Counted from the first letter of the stretch, positions 32,066-43,737 are shown. The stretch: 64,000 nt of DNA from Dugong dugon (GCA_030035585.1 CM057481.1:6907128-6971127); one strand, 5' to 3'. Notes: generated by a model from the letters alone, not told the origin. Translations and numbers: made by a program.

Positions 32066-32954
32066 CTCAACCAATGGGAATTTGGGTAGACTATTTTTCT
32101 GATTAAAGAAATCTCCATATGGTGTGGTGCTGTGTCTGAGGTATATCACTTTCTTCAAATGCAAGATGATTTTTTTTTCAGTTACATTCACTCTAACCTA
32201 ATAATTGTCAAAATTTTTTCATACTGCCTGAAAATTGATCCTGTAAACCAGATGCCAGCGGGGAGCCTCCTTGTCCTACAAAGATGTAACTCAAATGGAC
32301 TCAAACATCTATTCCAGAGTCCATGATGATTTAAAGTCTTGTCAAAGTTTCTGTGAATTCTTGAGGGTCTGTCTTGTATTTTTCTCGTGTTTCTCTTTCT
32401 CTGGTTTCTCTGTCCAAGTATCTTATACTGCTTTGCCCCATTCAATAGGATGTGCGGCTTTTCCTCACATATCCGTGACCGTCCCCTCCCCAGATACTTT
32501 TTTAGTTTAGTGACAAACTGTAGGAGATAAGACGTGTTACACTGAATGACTTCCTGCTCCCTGGTAGGACCTCTCAGGATCAGACAGATCACACAGACCC
32601 ATCTACACAGCCCCCATAGAAAATGTTTGCCTCCCAGCGTGAAGCCTTTATGCCTGCCAACATCCATGCTGTCTAATCCTTAGCTCTGAGATGGTTTGTA
32701 ACGGTGTGACTTTCAAGCAAATATGTGTTCTCCCAAAGATTTTAGAAAAGACAACAGCCCCCTCATCATACATTCTCATTCTTTTAATCATGTTAGACGA
32801 GTCTTCCAGGCAAATAACACTTCCTGAGCTGCAGTTCTGCTTGCTTTTGTTTTATTTGGTTGATGTTTGGTTCTGAGGTTTAGTTAAGGGATGCCTTTGT
32901 AGGGTAATTCCAGCACTTCAATAGAAGGAAGAGCATAATCTTTAGGGAAAGGGA
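32066..32954. other. Unassigned DNA with a 159-codon minus-strand ORF
   Basis: The minus strand of 32188-32667 is open for 159 codons. It begins MDVGRHKGFTLGG and has a basic middle, with no domain I can recognise. Its composition and lack of neighbours give no support for a host gene. It may be decayed repeat sequence. Confidence 0.35.
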
Positions 32955-33200
32955 GTTGCTTCTACAAGCTGCCGTCAGGTCAGACCCCGACTCTTGGAGA
33001 CCCCAGGCACAACAGAACAAAATGCTGCCTGGTCCTGTGCCATCCCCATGATTGGTTGGGGATTGGAACGCTGTGATCCGTAAGATTTTCATTGGCTGAC
33101 TTGCAGAAGTAGATCACCAGGCCTTTCTTTCTAGTCTGTCTTAGTCTGAAAACTCCACCAAAACCTGGTCAGTACCATAGCAACACGCCAGCCTCCACTG
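32955..33200 (-). mobile_element. AfroSINE, long class, partial
   Basis: Antisense copy: tgccgtcaggtcagaccccg, aatgctgcctggtcctgtgc, catccccatgattggttggg, agtagatcaccaggcctttc, agtctgtcttagtctgaaaa and ccactggcagacgggtgg. It lacks the far tRNA-like head. Confidence 0.8.
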
Positions 33201-33202
33201 GC

Positions 33203-33298
33203 AGACGGGTGGAGCCCTGGGATTAAATTCAGGCCCCACCATTTACTGTGTAACATACACAACTTAACTTTTTAGCCTATTTTCTTCAAAGGTGATAA
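33203..33298 (+). mobile_element. MIR SINE fragment cut by an L1
   Basis: The blocks gccctgggattaaattcagg, ccccaccatttactgtgtaa and ttcttcaaaggtgataatt match the MIR core. Its right end is the L1 target site, and weak MIR-like sequence may continue after 33762. Confidence 0.6.
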
Positions 33299-33761
33299 TT
33301 ATTATTTTTTAATTGTTGTGCTTTAAGTGAAAGTTTACGATTCAAGTTAGTCTCTCATACAAAAATTTATACATACATTGTCATGTGACCCTAGTTGCTC
33401 TCCCTATACTGTGACAGCAGACTCCTCCTTTCCACCCCTGATTTCCTGTGCCCATTCAACCAGCTCCTGACCCTCTCTGCCTTCTCATCTCACCTCTGCA
33501 CAGAAGCTGCCCATTTAGTCTCATGTATCTACTTGAGCTAAGAGGCACACTTTTCACGAGTATCATTTTATGTCCCATAGTCCAGTCTAATCTTTGAAGA
33601 GCTGGCTTTGGGAATGGCTTTAGTTTTGGGCTAACAGAGAGTCTGGAGGCCATGTCTTCCAGGGTCCCTCTAGTCTCAATCAAACCATTAAGTTTGGTCT
33701 TTTTACAAGGATTTGCACCCCACTTTTCTCCTGCTCCGTCAGGGACTCTCTGTTGTGCTCT
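33299..33761 (-). mobile_element. L1 LINE 3' UTR fragment with TSD
   Basis: Antisense L1 3' UTR of the same lineage as 7961-9000. Matching blocks are gctttgggaatggctttagt, agagagtctggaggccatgt and gtcagggactctctgttgtg. Flanks aaaggtgataa at 33288-33298 and 33762-33772 form an 11-bp perfect TSD. All coding sequence is missing because of 5' truncation. Confidence 0.88.
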
Positions 33762-33772
33762 AAAGGTGATAA

Positions 33773-34577
33773 GTCTTAACGGGATGTTTTCAACATTGGA
33801 AGTCACACATACCACACATCTAGCCCGCTGCTTGAGAAGTCCAAGATGCTCAGAAAATGACAGTGTTATGACAGTGACTCAAACCTGCCCTCGTTTCCAG
33901 TATCATTACATTCTGAGTTATAAGGGTTGTTAATTCCACAGTGTGAAACTCACACCCATTCTCTTTGTTCATTGTTTCAGCACGTCCTCTTCTGAACCCC
34001 ATAGTGAGCTACCTCAGAAGAAGACCATGTGTAATGTTCTTCTTGGCTGCTGAGCCAACATTTGGTACTTAATCAATGCTTATTGATCAGTAATCTTTCC
34101 GGGATCTGAAAATTCGTCTCCCTTATGCCTTCCTGGTAACAACCTAAGGAAACTGAAATTCACTATTTTAGAAAATGTTAATTTCTTCCTTTGCTGACTT
34201 TCTTTATGAGTTAGGTTTCTGGATTTTGACATATCTTCATTTTGTTTTCCCCTCTAGCAATAAATCAATCTTTCTCATTTCTTGTTCTTTTTCAAGTTCC
34301 CTTTTGGAAGTCTTTCTCTCCGAAACATGAATTCTCTCCCATTCTTCTGGTTGAAATTCATCTCTGGTGTCATAAATGCCTTTATTTCTATGTGATTCAC
34401 CTGCCTGCTTCCCCGCAAGATGATATATTCACCTTATTTGAAAGCAAACATCATCTGTTTCCTAGCGTCTGATCTAAATGGCAGTGAAATATTTGTTCAA
34501 AATTAATGCTTTGAGCAAAGGACTCTGTCTGTTTACTTGACTTGAAATATTTTAATATTAAACGTGCAACGATGTAA
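33773..34577. other. Single-copy DNA, no gene seen
   Basis: No repeat or gene was recognised. ORFs of up to 93 codons lack domains. Confidence 0.4.
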
Positions 34578-34760
34578 AAAGGAGCCCTGGCGGCGCAGTG
34601 ATTAAGCACTCAGATGACCGACTGAAAGCGCAGGAGAGAGATACGGCCGTCTGCTTCGGTGAAGATTGCTGCCTTGGAGACCTTAGGGGGCAGTTGTACT
34701 CTGTCATATAGGGTTGCTCCGAGTTGGAATCTGACTCAACAGCAGTGGGTTTGGTGGGAT
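34578..34760 (+). mobile_element. AfroSINE with the extra middle segment
   Basis: The head aggagccctggcggcgcagt is followed by a middle segment absent from the short class (agagatacggccgtctgctt), then ttgtactctgtcatataggg and gagttggaatctgactcaac. Confidence 0.85.
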
Positions 34761-35401
34761 GATGTAAAAACCTGTGGAAGACAAATATCCTGGTACTATC
34801 TGGTTGCCTAACAATTTACAGTCAGCTGCAATATTTTATTTGCTATAATTACTCACTGACAAAACAGGGAATCGAAATGCAAAAATACAAAATGCTCTCG
34901 GTATGCGTTTTTTTTTTTTTGGAATGTGAAAAACCCTCAGCTCCTGGGGGAGAGAGCATAAAAGAAACCTCGCTTAGTCAGATACCCATCTCTGCAAAAT
35001 GACTCTTCAGCAGGAAGACTCAAACCGGAGTGGAAACCGCAGGGCTTCCAGAGAGTTTGGAAAGAGGCCGTGTGATGTGGACTTAAGGTGGGAGGGCGGG
35101 TCAAGGGTCCTCACCTTTCATCCCTCACTTGAGTCTCCCTGTGATTTTTGCATAGGTCCTTTCACTGTGTGGCACCCAGGGATCTGCTCCTAAGCCATTC
35201 AAGTTCCTTAGATGAAAGTAGGAATCCACTGGGCTCTTATTGTAAAACGTCCAGCTCCAGCGCTCTTTCCCCTGCCTATTAGTTGCACTGTTGAAAGCGA
35301 CAGGCTTCAGTGGGATTGTGGATCTGAATGGAGCATGACAGCCTACACCTAAGCATTGTGTGAACCAACCAATACCTCCCCGTGATTATCACCGTTGTGA
35401 A
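34761..35401. other. Single-copy DNA, no gene seen
   Basis: No repeat or gene was recognised. Confidence 0.4.
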
Positions 35402-35945
35402 AAGCTCTTCCGAGGTTCAGAGGTTGTTGTTGTTAGGTGTCGTCGAGTCGGTTCCAACACATAGGGACTCTATGTACAACAGCAGAATGAAACACTGCCC
35501 GGTCCTGGGCCATCCTCACAGTCATTGCTGTTTGAGGCCATTGTTGCAGCCACTGTGTCAGTCCATCTCGTTGAGAATCTTCCTCTTTTTACTGACCCTC
35601 TACTTTACCAAGCATGCTGTCCTTCTCCAGGGACTGGTCCCTCCTGATAACCCGGCCAAAGTACGTGAGATGAAGCCTCACCATCCTCGAGTCTAAGGGC
35701 CATTTTAGCTGTACTTCTTCCAGGACAGATTTATTCATTCTTCTGGTGGTCCATGGTGTGTTCATTATTCTTTGCTGACACCCTAATTCGAAGATGTCAA
35801 TTCTTCTTTGGTCTTTCTTATTCATTTGTTTAGCTTTCGCATATGCATATCAGGTGATTGAAAATACCAAGGCTTGGGTCGGGCGCACCTTAATCCTCAA
35901 AGTGACGTCTTTGCTTTAAGCTTTTTTTTAACGCTTTAAACCTTT
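35402..35945 (-). mobile_element. RTE LINE 3' end
   Basis: Antisense RTE from the tail complement ttgttgttgttaggtgtcgt to gtgacgtctttgctttaagc. The minus strand encodes NKSVLEEVQLKWPLDSRMV and RRDQSLEKDSMLGKVEGQ, part of the RTE C-terminus. Truncated at its 5' end near 35945. Confidence 0.88.
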
Positions 35946-36366
35946 TAACATGTTAGCCTTTCAGAGGTAGGAGCTCTCCTGTGTCCAGATTTTTTGCTCC
36001 TACACGTATTCACCCCACCCTCAACTGCAGTTTGAAAAATGAAATGCACGTTGATTTCTGAGACTCAGAATAGGATTGCCACAGCGCATTTTTCCAGGAA
36101 ATGTGACACAAGAAACCAAAACGAGAGTCTTCTTTGTGATTAAACTCAACAGGTACTCTCTATCTTAGAAGCAAAAACAAAGTGTTGGTTTTTGTATCAC
36201 GTTGGAGACAAAAAGTTACGCTGTGGGCTTTTAATCTGCAAAGGGCTAGACAACCTTGTTCTGATTCCTTACAATTTAACATCTCGTTTTTCTCCTGATC
36301 AGCTACAATCTTCCCAAATGTGCAGCAGTTTTCACGTAAACTGTTTAAAGTCGGTAGTGTACTTTA

Positions 36367-36567
36367 GAGGAGCCCTGGTGGCACAGTGGTTAAGCGCTCA
36401 GCTGCTAACGGAAAGGTCCGCTGTTTGAACTCACTGGCTGCTTCCCAGGAGAAAGATGTGGCAGTCTGCTTCCATAAGGATTTACAGCCTTCGAAACCCT
36501 ATGGGGCAGTTGTACTCTGTTCTGTAGGGTCTCTATGAGCCGGAATCTACTCGACAGTAATGGGGTT
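36367..36567 (+). mobile_element. AfroSINE with the extra middle segment, full length
   Basis: About 200 bp: aggagccctggtggcacagt, gcgctcagctgctaacggaa, the extra agaaagatgtggcagtctgc and cataaggatttacagccttc, then gcagttgtactctgttctgt and gagccggaatctactcgaca. Confidence 0.9.
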
Positions 36568-37238
36568 AGCATACTTTATAGGGGAAACTATATGACGCAG
36601 TTTACCAAGAACAGTTGATATGTGTTCTAATATCCCTGACATATAAAGCAGTTAATGCAAAGGATTAATCATAACATAGATCACATGTTGGCAGGATTTG
36701 GAGGAAAGTTCTTAGAAATAAAACACTGTGCTTATATTATGCCATTGACATATTAAAGAAGATAGTTTTTTCAGGCAATCAATAAAATAGGACCTGGTGA
36801 AACTTAGTCCCTAAGTCTTGATTCTGTGATCTAAATTTAATTTGATTTTTAAATAGCTAAAAAGCTGGTTTCTGAGTTGAAGAACTTCTTTCTTCAGAGA
36901 GAAACATTTTTTTTCACGTAACATGAGGATGGATTTCAGCAACCGTTTTAATTTTTTTAACACTAATTATACTTCCCAGTATGTTCTTTCTTTTTGTTTA
37001 TTGTTCCAGCAAGTTTTAGAGGTTCCCCAGGGTTAATAAGCCACTATCCTATTGCCACATTTCTGCCAACAGTAAGAAATTGGACGACTACCTATTTTTC
37101 TCCATGCACCTGGGTGTGTTGTCTGTCAAAGCTGAGCAAACCCATGGAGCACGATATAATGCCTGTGAATTGAAATAGCCCTCTGTGGATGATACGTTGT
37201 ATGACCAGCCTACTACTGAGGTACCACTGGAGTTAGAC
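36568..37238. other. Single-copy AT-rich DNA, no gene seen
   Basis: No repeat or gene was recognised. Confidence 0.4.
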
Positions 37239-37609
37239 TGTTTTAGATTTAAAGAATAGATGCTGAAGTTTTGTGATGGGAAAGGAGATTTATTGCAAGG
37301 CTGAATGGAGTCTTGCAGAAGGAGAGAGCCAAGACGAGCTGGGGAAGCTCAGGGCAGCCCTTACTCACGGACCTCGGAGTCACTGGGAAAATCTCTGTTA
37401 TTCTGTCCTCACTCGCTGTCTGACTCTTCTTTCTCACTTGTTTCTGTGCCTTTAGGAGGTCAGCATGCATGTGGCCATGACATGCTCTCTCTGTCGTGAA
37501 CTCTCTGCCCAAGCTCTTGTTTCCCAATTTGCATTTCCAGGAGTAACTAAGAATATGTTGCTGTGTTGTAGCCCACATTCCTGTGTATCATTCTTAAGAG
37601 AGTCTTACA
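37239..37609 (-). mobile_element. Possible LTR (fossil)
   Basis: On the minus strand a block opens with tgtaagactctcttaaga, holds a polyadenylation signal (ttgcaataaatctcc) near the far end, and closes with ctaaaaca. These TG...CA ends and the signal position suggest an LTR of about 370 bp. No TSD or internal region was found, and the family is unknown. Confidence 0.3.
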
Positions 37610-37715
37610 AATGAATCGTGTTATTTTCCCTTCCTGAATCTGAATGTGTCCTCAGAATCCTTCTTAATACACCGCTCTTATCAGCCACTACCAGTGGCTT
37701 AGAATTGGCATCCCT

Positions 37716-38297
37716 ACACAAGGAAAGTATTAGCCCAAGAGACAGAAAGGGCCACGTAAACCAGAGACTTCATCAACCTGAGACCAGAAGAACTAGATGG
37801 TGCCCGGCTACCACCAATGAAAATCCTGACAGGGAACACAACAGAGTGTCCCTGATGGAGCAATAGAAGGATAGGATGCAGAACGCAAATTCTAGTAAGA
37901 AGACCAGACTTACTGGTCTGACTGAGACTGGAGGCACCCCGGAAAGCATGGCCCCTGGTCTCTCTATCACCCCAGAACTAAAACAATTTCCGAGGCCAAC
38001 TCTTCAGACGGGAATTGGACTGGACTGTGGGACATAAAGTGATACTCGTGAAGAATGTACCTCTTAGTCAAATAGACACAAGAGACCAAAGGGGCAGCTT
38101 CTGTCCAGAGGTGAGATGGGAAGGCAGAGCGCGTCAGGAGCTGGCTGAATGTTCATGGGGAATCAGGGGCGGAGGGGAGGAGTGTGCTTTCGCAGAATGG
38201 GGTGAGCGGTTGGGGGTCTCATAACAATGTATGTAAAAAAAAAATTGGGGAGACTAACTTGAAATGTAAACGTCATTTAATTACAAAAGAAAAAAAA
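37716..38297 (+). mobile_element. L1 LINE 3' UTR fragment with perfect TSD
   Basis: Sense L1 3' UTR: gagaccagaagaactagatg, agaccagacttactggtctg, aaccatgtatg-like tail and two A-rich runs near 38236-38245 and 38288-38299. It is flanked by aattggcatccct at 37703-37715 and 38298-38310, a perfect 13-bp TSD. Same lineage as the L1 at 7961. Confidence 0.9.
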
Positions 38298-38539
38298 AAT
38301 TGGCATCCCTGGATAGACAGTCTCTTATGTTTTCTTTTCTACTAACAAGAGGCGATTGTGAGAAAGAGCTCTAGAACCAGGGGAATGTGGCTCCTGTAAA
38401 TGAGAAAGCAGGGATTAGCATTTTGAACCCTGCTCTCAAGGGCGAGAACTGCTCTCTAGGGTGACAACAGTATGGCCATGCAGGCTGGTGGCATGGGAGG
38501 ACCATGGAGCCGCAGGGCGGGCAGGGTTCCTAGTCCAGA

Positions 38540-38720
38540 GCTCACCAGTGTTCCACTTACTTGTTGTATGACCTGTGGCATTTGTAGTTAACTCCCTTAA
38601 ACCTCTCCTTTGTCATCTGCCACATGGGCGTAATAATACCTCTTAAAGGTTTGTAGTGAGGATTATATGTAATCATGCATAGGATGTGCATGGCCTGGCA
38701 CACAGTAGTGTTCAGAAAGC
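38540..38720 (+). mobile_element. MIR SINE
   Basis: Blocks ttccacttacttgttgtatg, acctctcctttgtcatctgc, gtttgtagtgaggattatat and tggcctggcacacagtagtg. Confidence 0.8.
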
Positions 38721-39965
38721 GAATTGTGTTCCTCCTTTATCTGTCATTCTCCCACCCCTAGAAACTCCCGTCCATGAGAAAGAATGAGGAAGGGCAAAAT
38801 GGCAGAAGGAAAAAAAAGGGATCCCAGTGAACCAGGATATGGATCTGAGAGCTGTCAGGCTGGAATGGTGAGGACCTCAGACCTGAAAGCTCGCCCCCGG
38901 GCCCTTACTGCTCCTTGTGTCTGTCCCACGAACTGGAGGTGGCTGGCTTCAGGGGAGCAAGGAGCGTACGCCCTTCTGTCTGCCACTCTGAAAGTAGCTT
39001 TTCCACGATAAAAGTGTCTGCCCCCCTTTCAAACAGCTTTTCCTGCTTCCCGTGAAAAAAAATCTTTTTCATTTTGATAAAAAGCAATTTCTGTCTTCCT
39101 GCCAAGCCAGCAAAGGCTCTTTGAGAAATGCTTCTGCCTTCCTGGTATCAGGGCATACAATCTGCATGACTCGGAGACCTGTGGTGGCATCATTTCAGCA
39201 GCTGGCAAGGAGGTGGCTGGAAGAACAACAGCCATAAACACACACCCATCCCTGTTAATGAGCTTGAACCAAGAGCGTGTGCTTGGAATGTAACCACTCC
39301 TAGTCTGGGGGCATCTAGCTTTGAAACACAATAAGGCGTGCAGGCGAGATTTTGTTAAAGAGCTTCCTGCAAAGAATAGAATGGAGAAGAGGTGGTGGGA
39401 ATTGGAAAAAAAAAAAAAAGTGAGCACCATATCTCTTCCCCCCTCCCTGAATATATTAACTGTTACTTTCAGGCAGAAAGCCTTTTAGTTCCAAATAAAT
39501 CAAAAGTAATCGAACCAGAAGCAAACCGAGCTTTCTAATCTCCTCCAAAATTTCTGGGGCGACTCCTCTGTAGAATGCGTTGTCTCTGTGTGTCTCAGCC
39601 AAATGGACTTGAAGGAATACAGCAGAACTGTTGTATGCTAACCTTCTTCCACCCCAGGCTGCCTCAGGAAGCCCCGTGTGTGGGACTTTCATGATGCTGC
39701 TGGTGCTTGCAGACTGTGTTCTCAGATTATCTTCTTGAAGAATAACGGTACATGAAAGGGGCTAGTCATGAGTTATTTTTGGAGAAAGAAGATTCATTTG
39801 TGGATGGCGCAGCTCTTTCTCCATCTTAAAGCTGGTGTTTCTTTTTCGTATCTGGACTTTTTGCAGCATACCCATCTTGGCCACTTGATTTCAGAGTTTA
39901 TGGAGTACTCAGAAGCCACATGTTCAGTGCTTTTTAAGATGCCTAGAGAGGATTTGTGGTGTGGA
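38721..39965. other. Repeat-poor single-copy DNA
   Basis: About 1.2 kb without a recognised repeat. Overlapping ORFs on both strands (up to 133 codons, 39029-39430 minus) have no recognisable domain. An A-run lies at 39407-39419. The block is a plausible place to look for conserved noncoding sequence, but no motif proves it. Confidence 0.45.
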
Positions 39966-40100
39966 CGGGCGAGCATGGGCATTGGAGTCAGACCTGAGCT
40001 AGACTTCCTGCTCCTCTAATTGCTAGCTGTGTGACTTTTGGCAAGTCACATAAGCTCTCTGAGTTTAAGTTTGCTTTCCTAAAATGGCAATAAACCTTCT
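39966..40100 (+). mobile_element. MIR SINE fragment
   Basis: Blocks gcattggagtcagacctgag, attgctagctgtgtgacttt, tggcaagtcacataagctct and cctaaaatggcaataaacc. Confidence 0.75.
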
Positions 40101-41127
40101 CCCTAAATATGTTGGTCCCCAAGTTTAAATCAATGAGTTTATTTCTAAATACCTAGCACAGGTTTGCCACCTTGCCAGCGCCCAGAAAATGTTGGTTTCC
40201 TCTTCTTTCTTCTCGCAGTTTGCAGCAAAAAAAAAAAAAAAAAAATTTTTTTTTGATGCAAATGCTAAAGTAATTAATTAAGTTCTCTGCAGAACCATCT
40301 CGATGACATAGAAATTGGCCAGAAGCCTAAGGAAGGAACAAATCGGGGAATTAGAAAGAAGAAAGCCTATCATCGGGCATTTGTCACTTGGCATCTCTTT
40401 GCCTTTTCTAGTTAGAGTCTTTCATAGTAAAGCGGTTTTCTCCCCCTCCTTATCCTTGAAGTCTCGTGCGTAGGTTGGTGTTTGACAGGCGTTTTTGTGT
40501 GTGCCGAAGTATGGGGAAATTAACAAGGAGAGGCCCACTCAAGATGTCACTTCCCTTTGCTGCAAGCTGCAGCTGACAATGGAATCACTCCCTTCTGAAG
40601 AACCCAATGGTGTGTTGGGGCACCTCTGGGCCAAGAGGAGAGAAGCCCTGAGCAGTCAAGGGTCCCTGTCTCCTTATGTGAGAAAAGTGCTTGAGGTGTA
40701 GCAAAAAGATAGGAGGCCAAGCTGGGGAATGGGAGAAGTCTGTTCTTTTTACTTCCAGAGAGAAGCATATTGTGACAGGATATCCAAATCTTATTTCTCT
40801 CATGTTGGGCAACAGTCCTGACGGGTTAAGGACACACGCCCACCCGCCCTCGTCTGCCCACGGGTATTACAATCAGTGCAGTTAGGCGCAAACCCAAGGC
40901 ACCTGTCCCCACTTGAATGGTTCCTTATTTTTTTTAAAGATGTACATTTCTCACCAGTGACAGGCGATGAGATGGCACTCTTGTTGGGAAGGCTAAGGAT
41001 GCCATTTAAAAGGGACCCAAAGACTCAGTGTGGAAAGAGATCTGAAAGCAAAAACAACCAGCACCACAACAGCTCTGTCGACAGCACAAATAAATAAATA
41101 ACTCAGCTCCCACTCGTTGAGTCTTTT
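40101..41127. other. Single-copy DNA with an A-run joined to a T-run
   Basis: No gene was recognised. At 40227-40254, 19 A are followed at once by 9 T. ORFs of 64-75 codons occur on both strands at 40495-40885 without domains. Confidence 0.45.
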
Positions 41128-41190
41128 CCTGTGCTTAGCTCGGCACTGATACCTGGTAAGTGCTCAGTAAATGGTGTTTGGTGTTATTAA
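41128..41190 (+). mobile_element. Short L2 or MIR 3' tip
   Basis: The run gtgcttagctcggcactgat, acctggtaagtgctcagtaa resembles the shared 3' tip of MIR and L2. Too short to decide between them. Confidence 0.45.
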
Positions 41191-42277
41191 TAAGCACATC
41201 GGGCAAAAATCTTGCTATCTGTTTCTCAGTATTGCCATCAGGAAGAATAACGTACAGCTGGCAAGATACTGGATGGGCTTCCTTGTCCCACCATTATGAC
41301 AGAGTTCTGCATAATTTCAAAGCTGTGTTGCTCATTGTGAAGTGTTTGATGGGCTGGCAGATTGGGTGTAGGACAGCAACATCTCTTTGTTGGTGTTGGG
41401 ATCTTAGGATGCATTTACACGGATGCTTCCGTTTATTTGCTCGGAGAAACCTTGTTTGTTTAGTTTTTCTAATCTGACCTTGGTACTTTGATTCATCTCA
41501 CGCACATAACATGCCAGGTTCTGTGTTAGAACGCTTAGTTTTGTTCTTAAGTCAGCCCTTTATAATCATTTTACATTGTGTAACCTGCCTTTTTTCTTTT
41601 GCTTTTGTCTGGTCTTCTTTCTTTCCAGTAGCTGTTTGCAAACTTATCACTTGGCTCTAAAAGAAACCTAATCCAAAATTTGTGTAAATTCTACGATTAA
41701 AAAGGCCAAATAATTCCTAAGTAGAATTATTATCAAGTTAGGCTGATTTTACCGCCTGTAACAACTCAAATTTTGAACTGTTTTTGTGATCTAACAAAAA
41801 TCATTAAATTTCTTCCCCTCTCCATAAACATATGTGGGTTTCTTTGTTTTTTTGTTTGCTTACTTTTAGAATAATCCCTTGGAAGACTAAAATTTGCACG
41901 CTTGCAGATTCACATGAATGAAACGCCTAATTTAACTCTTCGAGCTGTAGATAGATTTACATTAAGTAACAAGTGTGTCGAAAGAGAATATGTGTTTGAA
42001 TCTGTATGTCACGCGCATGCGTGTTTTTAAGAAAATGCTTTTTTTTCCCTGTGTTGAATGTCTGGGCTTTTTCTAGCTCCAGGAACATCATGGAGTGTTA
42101 GGAAAGTGTGGGCTGTTGGTGGGAGTGAAGTGATAGAGAGAAAGCAGTCAGAGATGAAGCAGGTTGAGGAGGCAAAAACCAATGTCGCTTACGTAACAAG
42201 TGAAACTGGTAAGAAAGCAAAAAATGTAGGGAGCGTCATCAGATGGAGGCCTGATTTCTGTCCAACTGGTTGTGTCT
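41191..42277. other. Single-copy AT-rich DNA, no gene seen
   Basis: No repeat was recognised. ORF 41160-41477 (105 codons) has no recognisable domain. Confidence 0.45.
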
Positions 42278-42278
42278 A

Positions 42279-43319
42279 AGGAGCCCTGGTGGTGCACTGG
42301 TTAAGCTCTCAGCTGAGAGTCAAAAGGTCGGCGTTTCAAACCCACCAGCCGCTCCCAGGGAGAAAGATGTGGCAGTCTGCTGCCGTAAGAATTACAGCCT
42401 ACGCCCAGCTACCACCACTGACTGCTCTGACCGGGATCACAACACAGGGTCCCGGACAGAGCTGGAGAAGGATGGAGAACAAAATTCTAACTCACAGAAA
42501 AAGACCAGATTTACTGGCCTGACAGACTGGAGAAAACCTGAGAGTATGACCCCAGGACACCCTTTTACCTCAGTAGTGAAGTCACTCCCAAGGTTCACTG
42601 TTCAGCCAAAGATTAAACAGCCCCATAAAACAAAACGGGACTAATGAGGCACAGCAGTCCAGGGACAAGGACTAGAAGGCAGGAGGGAACAAGAAAGCTG
42701 GTGATAGGGAACCCAGTGTTGAGAAGGGACAGCGTTGACGTGTCGTGGGGTTGTTAACCATTGTCATAGGGCAATATGTGTACTAACTGTTTAATGAGAA
42801 ACTATTTGTTCTGTAAACCTCCATCTAAAGTACAAAAAAAAAAAACCAAAAAAGAATTATCTGTGTGAGATCAAATTGACAACAGCAACTCAAAAGGTTT
42901 GATGGGAAGCCTAGGGGGCAGTGACTTGAAGATAATGGTGATGGAATAATTTGGAAAAGGATAGTGAGAATAGCAGCACAACTGGAAGAATGTAATCAAT
43001 GTCACTGAATCGTACATGTAGAAACTTTTGAAATGGTGTAACTTTGGCTATGCATATTCCCCCCCACCAAAAAGAAAAGGTTCTCCAAGGTCGAGAAGGG
43101 AAAGTGTTGACATGTCATGGGGTTGTTAACTAATGTCATAAAACACCATGTGTACTGACTGTTTAATGAAAAACTGTATGTTCTGTAAACCTTCATCTAA
43201 AGTACAATTAAAAAAAAAGAAAAAAAGAATTATAGCCTAGGAAGCCCTATGGGACAGTTCTACTCTGTTATATAGGGTCACTACGAGTGGGAATCGGCTC
43301 GACAACAATGAGTTTGTTA
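42279..43319 (+). mobile_element. AfroSINE split by an L1 insertion
   Basis: The left part (42279-42400) is aggagccctggtggtgcact to the extra segment agaaagatgtggcagtctgc and aattacagcct. The right part (43225-43319) resumes with aattatagcct, gacagttctactctgttata and tcggctcgacaacaatgag. The L1 between them is 42401-43224. With the L1 removed, this is a normal AfroSINE of the middle-segment class. Confidence 0.9.
42401..43224 (+). mobile_element. L1 3' end with a compound (doubled) 3' UTR
   Basis: Target-site repeats aagaattacagcct (42387-42400) and aagaattatagcct (43225-43238) match at 13 of 14. The insert has four parts. First, an ordinary L1 3' UTR from 42401 to about 42836. Second, an A-rich run to about 42851. 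Third, about 230 bp with the older L1 3' signature gtaatcaatgtcactgaatc (about 42852-43078). Fourth, a second copy of the L1 tail (gacatgtcatggggttgtta to ctaaagtacaatt), then the final A-tail. All coding sequence is missing. Confidence 0.85.
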
Positions 43320-43564
43320 TATGTCTACAGAGACTTTTCCTACGACATTAAAGCCCATAAGGCCCTGACCATCCTTCTGTCCTTATGTCCTTACATCCTT
43401 CCCCCGACACGTGTGGAGCTTCCTCTGTGGGGGTATGGTGCTTTGCTTTAGGGTTCAATGAATAAAATGTAGCCCCCGAATCTGACCAGCTGGTATGCTA
43501 ACACGTGATAGCGTGCACAGGTAAAACGCAAGACTTGGAAATACCAGGGGAAAACATTAACATA
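43320..43564. other. Single-copy DNA, no gene seen
   Basis: No repeat or gene was recognised. Confidence 0.4.
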
Positions 43565-43725
43565 AGAATTCAGTTATTTGATAAGGATTTGCTGGGTACC
43601 TGATATGTGACAGTCAAAGTGCTGGGTGTTAGGGGTACAAAGGCGCAAAAGACCAGAGAGGTCCCTGACATAATGACGAGGAAAACAGTTAAGAAGCAAG
43701 TGAAAAAATAATTACGAACTTGTAT
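43565..43725 (-). mobile_element. L2 LINE fragment
   Basis: Reversed L2 pattern: tttgctgggtacctgatatg, gtgctgggtgttaggggtac, agaggtccctgacataatga. Confidence 0.6.
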
Positions 43726-43737
43726 GTGTGAGTGTGT

